Of a stretch of 64,000 nt of DNA, positions 56,103 through 64,000 are shown piece after piece. The notes beneath the pieces were generated by a model. It saw only the letters and a program-made list of their open reading frames with translations. It made no database searches and was not told where the DNA came from. Positions within the stretch are counted from its first letter, which is position 1. Every line of letters starts with the position of its first letter. The DNA is from Acanthaster planci (taxonomy: Eukaryota > Echinodermata > Asteroidea > Valvatida > Acanthasteridae). The DNA lies in the NCBI RefSeq assembly GCF_001949145.1, contig NW_019091409.1:643338-707337 (forward strand). Direction: 5' to 3'. The translations under genes and the position numbers were made by a program.

Positions 56103-59100
56103 CTGAAGGTAAATAAGAGTTTAGGCAAGACATTACACCACATAGCACTTGTGCTTCAATGTTAGAACAAAGTACTGCTGCAAGTAGGTGCCAAGGTTTG
56201 GTTCGGGTTCAGTTCAGACACGGTTCAGGAATCTTTTGCCGAACTTTGGTTCAGTTCGGGTTCGGACATGTACACATGTGTACCATACATGTACATGTAC
56301 ATTGAGACATCAAAGAGCTTGCTATGAACGTATGTGCCGTATGTAGTACTTCGGTGTGTATGTTTAATAAAAGCAATGAATCTTCTCTCCATCCCATCCA
56401 TGAGTAACTTCGATGTGAACATAATTTATTATTATAACTGTTTCTCCAAAGTTTGTTTAGGAGTTAAAATTCCCTAGAGAGTTAAAGTTGGAGGTGTGAC
56501 AGTTTCTGACCGGTGTTTTACAGACCCAAAGGGGTTGTGTTTGGATCACGCTTGACTCAACAAAACGATCGTAGGATATGCGAAAACAGAAAAAAAAGCA
56601 TGCTCAAATGGGACTTTCCTCCTTTACAGCATACAAGATGAAATTAGATTTCCAGCAAATTGTGTTTTGGTTATTTTTCACAAAAAAGATTCAGCTACCA
56701 AACTATGGCACCCACGTGGCCAAAGAGGTAACAGCATTTTGTTATTGAGATTTGCAAACATCTTAGAGATCTGGCAAATTAGGCCACCACTCGAGCCAAA
56801 TCTTGTTATGCGCTGGATCGCTCCATCGGCCCGCCTGGCAAAATCAGATTTCCCTCTGGAATTGTTTCAATCGAGCACGAGTCCAACTGTGATCAGCGTC
56901 CAAAATTCGTTTTACACAGCCATTTATGACATCATTGGCCTAACATGGAACGTAAGGCATGGCTATCGGAGATTGGCAAACATCATGTTAAATCTGAATA
57001 CACATAAATACAATTGGATGTAGTGACAATTTAGAAAGTACGTTGTATGTTTGTGGTTGATTATTAGTGAATTCTCATCACATGCTTTTTATAACCATTG
57101 TGTGATGCAGGGCCACTGTAAGTTTACTATACATGTACACGTACATGTGCCGAGCGCTAGCGCCAGCATAACTGCAGCATAACTTGTTATCCATTTTTCA
57201 TTGTATTTGCTTTTTTAACAAATTTTCTTGTATGCATTTTGTGTGCTAGCAATGCCATGCCATATTAAAGCAAAACATCGGAACTGACCACTTTGGTTCT
57301 GTTTGGTTATCCATTTTTCATTGTATTTGCTTTTTTATCAAATTTTCTTGTATGCATTTTGTGTGCTAGCAATGCCATGCCATATTAAAGCCAAACATCG
57401 GAACTGACCACTTTGGTTCTGTTTGGTTCGAAAGTGCCATGTTCGATGATTTTTGATTCGGTTCGGTGGTTCAGCAGTTCTTATAATTAAACAATGTCTC
57501 AGGAGTCAGGAATGAATAGAAGGGATGTTTCATCTTAAAACTGTTAGAGGCTATGAGACTGAAAAGAGGCAGGCCTACTCTACAGTCTAAGAGTTTGAAT
57601 TGGCTAAAAGGTTTATTTACCAGAAGGCACATAAATTTCTTGTACCTGGGCATTCATGTCCAAAATGAAATAACTTCTAGGATCATTAATCGAAACATTT
57701 GATGAATAGTCTCAAGGTTCAATAATATGAAGGTTCCTTTGTTGGAAGGTTCAATATTGGAATTTAAAACAGGGTTAATCAGTCTGATTAATCCATAAGG
57801 GGGTAAGAATCACATCTGATCAAACTGTGGTCTGGGTTTTTTTGACAAAGAAACCCTTTGGACCATCAAACCTTTGGACCAATAAATCTTCAGACCAACC
57901 AGCCTTTGAACTATTTAACATTCAGACTAATGAATCTTTGGACAATTCAACCCTCAGACTATCTTGTAGTTTATTCAACCACAGAGATAGGAGAAAGAAA
58001 CAATTACTGGGCTCACCATGAGTTGTCTCTTGCCTCCATTCAGAGTGAAAGCATTTCTTGCATGGAGGATGCGTAGATTGTTGAAGATGACACAGTCCCC
58101 AGGCTGTAATCTGTGACTGAACTGTAACCACAAAGAACACATGCTTCCATGGATGTTTATAATCCATAAACCAGAATTTTTCCGAATTCAATGCAACAGG
58201 GGAACAAGTTCACTGTCGGTCAGTGAAAAGCACAAATAGCAAAATTTAAATCAGACTGTCAGAAACTTCGAAACAGATATAGTACCTGCAGCTCTGAAGT
58301 ATTCACTAGTTCAGCAAATTTTCTGTATGCCTCAAAGTACGGTGCAACATCCTCCTACAAAGAAATTACAAAATAAAAACACTAAAAATACCCAAGCTTT
58401 TGGAAAAGATAGGGCAATGAGCCTTCTGACATTTATCAATGCTAGACATGCTAACCCCCCACCCAATTTTACTGTAAAACGTACACCTCCTGTGTTCCTC
58501 TGATCTAAGTCTTTGATGATGCCCAGCACAGTCAAAGTCGTGCAGAAAAATATGACCCAAGTTCATGATTATTTTGTCCAGTTCTACACACGAAGAATTG
58601 TCACAAGTTCCATATGGGGATGCACGGCATGCAATGTGAAACAGTGATGGCTTATGAACAGTGTGAAGGTCAGAGTGTGAAAGCTCACCTCGGGAACCTT
58701 GAGAGGGCCTTCAAATGGAGGGGACCAAATCACGGAGGTAATCTGAGGAACGGCAACAGACATCTTATAAATACAAAAGACTAGTGGGAGGGTGAGAAGT
58801 AGATGCAGGTGGGAAGCTGGCATTTCACCAGGGGAATAAATTCCCCGCATTCCATCTTTGCAACCCACAAACACTCTTGTCCATGCCAACAACCGGACAG
58901 GGTTTTCAGTCCCGACTTGACTCTATAGATTTTTCCTGGGAAAAAAGTTGTCTACGATTTTCCTCCAACCTCTAAAACTGAATACTACCCTCAGCTTCCT
59001 TGCAATTGAAATTCAGACTTGTATATCTTTGCATTTCCCAAGTAGCTACTGATGGCCCATTGAAAATCATCTTAGAGATGATATGGCTGCTTCCAATATA

Positions 59101-62100
59101 TACAGCTGTTATTATCTGCATAAGGATGTTATGGCTGCAGCTTGATATAACACATACATGTACACCTGTGGAAGCCATTAGCTAGAAGTCGTAAACCACT
59201 TCCCATAGAGACATGTAATAATCCTAGCCACAGCCGGTTGATTTCTAATACGCCTCTTATGAACTCAATGTGGTAGCAGTACCTGGCCTGGTGTGACCTG
59301 CTCCTCAAATAAGTAGAGCCGATGATTTTCCGTGATCGCGGAAAACGAACAGAATTCGTGGAATCAACACTTTGAAACAGAATCCACTGCTTGAAACAGA
59401 ACTTGCAACGTTTCTCACTAAGAATGGCTTCAAACGTAAAGAAAACTTTCTGAAAAATACTACAAATGAATACCTATCAAACCCTTTTAAAATGCTTGCT
59501 TTTAATGAAGGAATTATGCTGGAAACATGCCAAATTGCACCACTCCACCACATGACTGGGTGAGCACTATGGCGTCCGTGAGCCCCATGCAGGCAGGGCT
59601 AGCGGCAGCCGGCACAGCGCAGCAGCACAGTACAGCACACACATTGGCTGTTCACACGTGCACCGTACTAGCAATGAAATCAAGGTGCAAACAAGTCCAT
59701 ACTAACACATATGCTTATTGCACTCATAGGGAATTCAGTCTGTGAATCCGCACAGACCCCTTGAGACAAGACTAGTACCATATGGCGAAACTATGAAACC
59801 GCGGCAGCAAAAGGGAAGACTAATTACATGTTTCTTGAATGAAATGACACCTAGTAAGCTTGGTGTACCATAGCTGAATGGGCCCTCGGAAGTGTTTGAT
59901 GTAGAGTGGGGTTTTCAGCCACAAACATACATTTTAAGGCTCAGATTTATTGTTAACTTTCTGACTTTTGTCGCACTACTGCCAAATAAAAAGGCAAGTT
60001 GATGTCCAACATTAACATATTGTGATCAACGACTGTTACATGCAAGACCTATTCTGTGATTTCACTGTACATGTACTTCTATGTAATATGAGTTTATGCA
60101 TGAGGAGTGGCACATGAATCGTCCGTTGATTAATAGTAGCAAGTTTTTGATGATCGGCCCCCGGCGATTGCTCGCCAGGGGTGGGGGGTGCTGTATTTCT
60201 TTTATTTAATTTTCACCACAGAAAGAATAAAAAAGTTGGAAACATTACAGAGTATTTTCAAACATTATTTGTTTCTTTTCTTTTTTTGGGGGGGAGGAGT
60301 ATGGCTGGACAAATGTTTTCCATGCATAGTTAAAAACTTTGCTCTCCCGTTTCACACAGGTATGAAACTGAATTTGAATTTCCGAAATGGAATTTGGGAT
60401 GTGGCTAAATGGAAAATACCCATTTTTGATACAGAAAATCATTGGCTATAAATGAGCCAATGACCATGCTTACAAACGTGGTGCAGAATGCTTGGACCAT
60501 TTTTCATTTGAATGCACACAAACCCACATCATAACGTGACGGCAACAGAGGCTAAACATGTCACAAGGGCTTAGCATAATAACAGAGAGGCTATCAATTC
60601 AATCCTTTGTCACTTGCATCATGTGAAGTGTTATAACCAGCCACCAGCCAAAAATTTTGAGTACAGTGCACGAAGAGGCCGTATACTCCAGACATTACGC
60701 ATATGTGCCATATCTTAACACGCATCTAGTTCATGATGACACATGCACAAGCCACGTTAGCAATTCTGACATGACTGTGTTGTAGCCAACCAGAATACAA
60801 AACCTGCAAGCGGTATGTTACAAAAGTCACAACACAAATTTCCCTTCCTTCGGCTCTCAAGATTCCTAATTAAATCAAACCGAACCAAAATTCTGTGACA
60901 CAGGATCCAAAAAATGACCACGTTCCCCAAACCCCTAAAGTTTGGATATTACTGCTCCTCTGAGCTGGAATATGCAGCTTGTTTGTTACAAGACACCAGC
61001 GACACTGCACAAGTGTCTTCACTTGATTGCAATTCTGAGCAAACAATTACTTAAAGATACTTAACACACCTTTCCCTCTCTGTTGACTGTGATATGAGGT
61101 CGCTGGTATCTGAATGCTGCTGGTGTCTCCCTAAATGAGAGTGAAAACATTTCAAATACACATGACAAGCCAATGACCAAAGCAAAGGCTTAGAGAAGTG
61201 TAAACCATTGTACAAATTACACATCGTTTCCATGACACAAGAAGACATGGGCCTAGGTTTACTGGGTAAAAGCATCATAGATACCACCACTACAGTCTTC
61301 ATATAGATATTGGGTAAGGCACTTCATGCTTTGTTCAATTATACATGTTGTTAACTCCTCAAGTAAAAATCACAGTACATGTCAGTTTCCACTCACCTCT
61401 CGAAATGAAATTTTTGGAAGGTGGCAGGGACTCTGGTGAGCGTATCAAACAAGTCTGGATGGTGCCATTGCATTTCTTGAGCCACGTGGATTGTGTCTAA
61501 GAAGACACTTTCTCCTCCCATCACCTGCTCGTCAAAGCTATAAATATGGCCAACAATGTTCCAAGGAGATAGCTGGTGGAGCAGAATCCCCCTACAATTT
61601 TTACCCTGACAAAAATCTGTTTTGAATTTGCACCCATGCTCCTGTCTCGATGTTTATTAATGTACACTCGGCAATTAAACGAGCATTCTAGAAGTGGATG
61701 TGCCACTTCGCCCATGTGGCACTTTGCCCACACAATATTTTGCACGGTATGCATACCCCAATTTCACAAGCACATAGGCTTGTATTTAATAAACAAAATC
61801 TCTGAATCCTCTAACAGGTTTCCTGCTTGCAAATTTTCAGATACAATAATCACGACATTAAGACTCAGACATAAAGCATTTTCAAAAGCACTGTTTCTGT
61901 ACAACGCTCTATACAGTACCGAAGTGTGACGTCACTGTGAACCAGAAAGTGCAGTGAAAATGAATGGAGTATGCACGTGTGTTGGTTCACGCGCTGGTTC
62001 ACGCGCTAATGCCTTTTACACACTAATTGTGCATGTGACGTATTCACTTGGGTACTCTCTAGTTTTCTAACAGCGTGCATTATGACATCATGAAAAACAG

Positions 62101-63155
62101 AATATACGTAGATGCATGAAGACCACTATAAATCTAAGAACTAAGTCACTGAAATATTTCTGAAGTTTTGATCATTTTATGTAAAATTGGGGTTGCCAAA
62201 TTTTGGAGTGTACTTTATGTTGTTGTAGGAGTGGCACATGTATTCCACGCTGTTCTCACAGCATGCACCGGCACTATGCCTGCTTTTAGCTGTGCATCAG
62301 TTTACATCAAAGAAAACCTTGACATTTTCTCAATCCACAATATCCTTATTTTGCTAGGTGATGTTTTATCTTTCCTTGCATTCAGGATGGATTCAGGGGG
62401 GTTGGGTAGCTGTTTTAACATGTCCTCCTCTATTTTCAATTTTGACAAAGGCTGTGGGTGAAGCGGTATGTGGGCCAAGTGGCAAATGGGCAAAGTGCTA
62501 AATGGGTGAAGTGGCAAATGGATGAAGTGGTTGCTTGCAAAGTGGTAAATGGGCGAAGTGACTGACACCCAAGCTCCCCGTAATATATATTACCCTGTTA
62601 CTGAGAAGAGGAGACCTCATTTCAGTTCAGCTATTCTGCAGAAGTTTGCCCCCTTCCAAATTTTTAGTACCCTGCTTTTTGTTTGTTTTTTTTGTTAAAT
62701 TACCCACTTCACATTTTAACAAACAAAGAAAACTTTGGGACGTCAAGGATTCCTGGTTGTTGGCAAATACAGAAAACCCTGACAATTCAGGGGCAGATCC
62801 AAGAAATGGGGAGTCAGACGTGAAGGACCGAACTAGGTGGAGGGCCATTGTAGGAGGCCAAGGCCAACCCAGCGCAAACTGGATTACGGCACTGATGATT
62901 AAGAATTCTGCTTCCTACTCCAAGTCTGCCCTTAAGTATTATTCTTGCATCAATTCCCACTGCCATGGTGGGGGAAATCCTCATACAATGAGAGTTGAAT
63001 CGAGGACAGGATACAACCAGTCAGTCTTACCGTAGACAGTGGAGCAGCTGCAGTCCAGGTGGCGACTGGTAATACACGAGATCCATATGCAGTTCCAGGG
63101 CATGAGGTGTATAGGCAACGTTGATGGCATCCTCTTTTGCCTCCACACTAAAAGT
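55995..63155 (-). CDS. Gamma-butyrobetaine dioxygenase-like (BBOX1 family), 3' part of gene
   Basis: Seven exons in transcript order (63155-63031, 61537-61397, 61130-61070, 58742-58689, 58354-58286, 58121-58017, 56102-55995) join in frame to 220 residues plus TAG. The product belongs to the Fe(II)/2-oxoglutarate dioxygenases that include BBOX1 (last step of carnitine synthesis) and TMLHE. Visible family marks, in fragment residue numbers: NVAYTPHALELHMD with the H-x-D ligands His23/Asp25, SPPGLQLLHC, a GGES...D block, WSPPFEGPL, LQPGDCVIFNNLRILHARNA with the distal His170, then Arg182 in KRQLMGCY as the likely 2-oxoglutarate-binding Arg. The N-terminal zinc-binding half typical of BBOX1 is absent because the 5' exons lie beyond 64000. 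The split between BBOX1 and TMLHE is not settled; NVAYT, the PPG-x-QLLHC block and the absence of TMLHE-specific blocks favour the BBOX1 side. The substrate is inferred. Confidence 0.9.
56190..57475. repeat. GGTTCGGTTCAG-rich segments bracketing the last BBOX1-like intron
   Basis: TTTGGTTCGGGTTCAGTTCA occurs near 56196 and again as TTCAGTTCGGGTTCGG near 56250. A related GATTCGGTTCGGTGGTTCAG lies at about 57456. They could be ends of one composite element, but the inverted structure is unclear. Confidence 0.3.
57187..57426. repeat. Near-identical 120-bp tandem duplication in the last BBOX1-like intron
   Basis: Two copies start TTATCCATTTTTCATTGTAT at 57187 and 57307. They differ at about two bases (TTAACAAA/TTATCAAA, GCAAAAC/GCCAAAC), so the duplication is recent or homogenised. 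Confidence 0.95.
57856..57967. repeat. 16-bp minisatellite, 7 units, just downstream of a BBOX1-like exon
   Basis: Seven consecutive 16-mers are variants of CTTTGGACCAATNAAC. The array ends about 50 bp from the donor at 58017 of the distal-His exon. Confidence 0.85.
58017..58121 (-). CDS. BBOX1-like exon with distal iron-binding His
   Basis: This 105-nt, phase 0-0 exon has the acceptor ttgtggttacag and the donor CTCATG/gtgagc. It encodes FSHRLQPGDCVIFNNLRILH, then ARNAFTLNGGKRQLM. PGD ... NLRILHAR is the hallmark distal His block; the following Arg is positioned to bind 2-oxoglutarate. Confidence 0.94.
58286..58354 (-). CDS. BBOX1-like short exon
   Basis: This 69-nt, phase 0-0 exon has the acceptor ttctttgtag and the donor CTGCAG/gtacta. 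It encodes EDVAPYFEAYRKFAELVNTS and ELQ, the helix that precedes the distal His strand in this family. Confidence 0.9.
58689..58742 (-). CDS. BBOX1-like short exon (SPPFEGPL)
   Basis: This 54-nt, phase 0-0 exon has the acceptor tgccgttcctcag and the donor CCCGAG/gtgagc. It encodes ITSVIWSPPFEGPLKVPE. The SPPFEGPL block is typical of invertebrate and fungal BBOX1-like proteins. Confidence 0.9.
61070..61130 (-). CDS. BBOX1-like short exon
   Basis: This 61-nt exon has the acceptor ctcatttag and the donor GGAAAG/gtgtgt. It completes an Arg codon and encodes ETPAAFRYQRPHITVNREGK. It was found by splice phase and by similarity to the R-P-H-I strand of the dioxygenase fold. Confidence 0.88.
61397..61537 (-). 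CDS. BBOX1-like exon (GGES block)
   Basis: The acceptor is ccatatttatag and the donor is CGAGAG/gtgagt. The split codon CG+C gives Arg. It encodes FDEQVMGGESVFLDTIHVAQ and continues to LTRVPATFQKFHFE, corresponding to the GGDS-x-x-x-DGF segment of BBOX1. Confidence 0.92.
61688..62565. mobile_element. CACTTTGCCCA element with inverted subterminal repeats
   Basis: The left end has GCCACTTCGCCCATGTGGCA and CACTTTGCCCACACAATATT. The right end holds the inverse, in tandem (GGCAAATGGGCAAAGTGCTA, GTGGTAAATGGGCGAAGTG). The interior resembles 54824-54900 (GTGAAAATGAATGGAGTA, GCTAATGCCTTTTACACA). It lies in the BBOX1-like intron between 61537 and 63031. Confidence 0.55.
63031..63155 (-). CDS. BBOX1-like exon with HxD motif
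   Basis: The acceptor is gtttttcttgcacag and the donor is CTACG/gtaaga, phase 0 in and 2 out. It encodes 41 residues and two bases: TFSVEAKEDAINVAYTPHAL, then ELHMDLVYYQSPPGLQLLHC and L, with the last codon split. HMD supplies the first two iron ligands. Confidence 0.92.
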
Positions 63156-64000
63156 CTGTGCAAGAAAAACAAGAAAAAATAAGCCCCACTGGTAAAATAC
63201 CATGGAACGACGACACTGATAATTCTATTACAGCACCTGGGCTCCATGCCAAAGTTGAAGTTCAATGGTAAACATCCCTGCAATTCAAGATCATTTAAGT
63301 ATATCTCTATTCAATGGTGTGTAATGACAGGTAGTATGGGAACCAGGTGCCCTTTTTAAAGTAAAACACAGGTAACTTGGTACCCAGAAAGAGATCTAAC
63401 CCCAAATTCAAAGGAAAAAACAAACGTTACAAATACATTCAAAGTCTGTCTTAAATACCCAAATGCTTATCCACATCCTTTGGATGTAAATGTGTAATTT
63501 CATTTAGTATTCTGTGTAGCCCGTTTTATTTTCCCCATTTTTTTTCCCCCTTTTTTGTCTCAAAGGAGGGGGGATTTCAACACCCCCCTGGATCCGTGCC
63601 TGCCTGTTATGTGCTGTGCACCAACACCCCCATTTGTGTTTTACATCTACTGAAGGCTAGTCTTGCCCAAGTTGCTTTACGTGTAATTTGTACCAAGGTC
63701 AGAACCCTTGTTTATTGCACTTGGAATTCCACCACACAACCACTTTCTCATGTGACTTGGGAAAAGCTCTTCTACAGTCACGCAATTAGAAATGCTCAGA
63801 ACTTGCGAAGTTTTCATAACGAGTAAGCCCCAGCACAGCAAAAAAACATCAGACAATTCTAGGTCAGGATATGACTGCATTAGACAGCAACAGTATTACA
63901 CTGCAGAGTCTTAACATTACTATTTAAGAGTTTCTGGAAAACTAGAAGTTCTACAGCCTACTAATATTTAATATGAAATTGAATTTTTACTTCATGAGTG
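63156..64000. other. BBOX1-like intron running off the window
   Basis: No minus-strand exon with the expected upstream BBOX1 sequence was found, so the preceding coding exon lies beyond 64000 or escaped notice. Short frames here lack family motifs. Confidence 0.5.

Noticed and set aside
56190-57475. A single composite transposon bounded by GGTTCGG words
   Set aside because: The left and right words are not clearly inverted and no target duplication was found; it is listed only as a weak repeat.

Overview
The window is eukaryotic, intron-rich nuclear DNA, probably from a marine invertebrate. The taxon is an inference: coding exons are short and far apart, and the intergenic DNA and introns are full of small inverted-repeat transposons. 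The palindromic octamer TACATGTA and the word AGGCCTA recur throughout. A DIRS-type tyrosine-recombinase retroelement is present, and the gene content is bilaterian. An echinoderm or another invertebrate deuterostome would fit, but no single feature proves it.

Two protein-coding genes can be supported, both on the minus strand. The first is a complete ZNF410-like C2H2 zinc-finger gene with eight coding exons between 42701 and 28021. All splice phases fit and the product is 649 residues with six zinc fingers. Its introns hold a dead APE-type LINE (about 39.6-36.9 kb), TTAA-flanked MITEs, a nested MITE, a degenerate minisatellite and an assembly gap. The second is the 3' part of a gamma-butyrobetaine dioxygenase-like (BBOX1 family) Fe(II)/2-oxoglutarate oxygenase gene. 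Seven exons between 63155 and 55995 encode the C-terminal 220 residues with the HxD...H metal triad. Its 5' exons lie beyond the right edge.

Layout: 1-9.4 kb is intergenic with nested inverted-repeat elements, including a hAT-like MITE with an 8-bp target duplication, and one gap. 9.4-24.2 kb has few inverted-repeat elements and no recognisable coding exon; it may be a long plus-strand noncoding transcript or UTR. 24.2-28 kb is intergenic DNA running into the ZNF410-like 3' UTR. 28.0-42.7 kb is the ZNF410-like gene. 43-49 kb contains foldback MITEs, a possible ZNF410-like promoter near 45.64 kb, and a tRNA-like unit at 47.28 kb. 49.3-49.9 kb is a diverged tandem repeat. 50.14-54.09 kb is an internally deleted DIRS element that keeps both inverted terminal repeats and its internal complementary region. 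56-63.2 kb is the BBOX1-like gene.

I see no operons, CRISPR arrays or rRNA genes. The two genes are unlikely to act together; they are neighbours separated by repeats. The best leads are the intact DIRS termini around deleted coding regions, the duplicated C-terminal exon and extra finger of the ZNF410-like gene, an exact copy of the vertebrate ZNF410 recognition 12-mer at 6421, and the unexplained 14-kb region.
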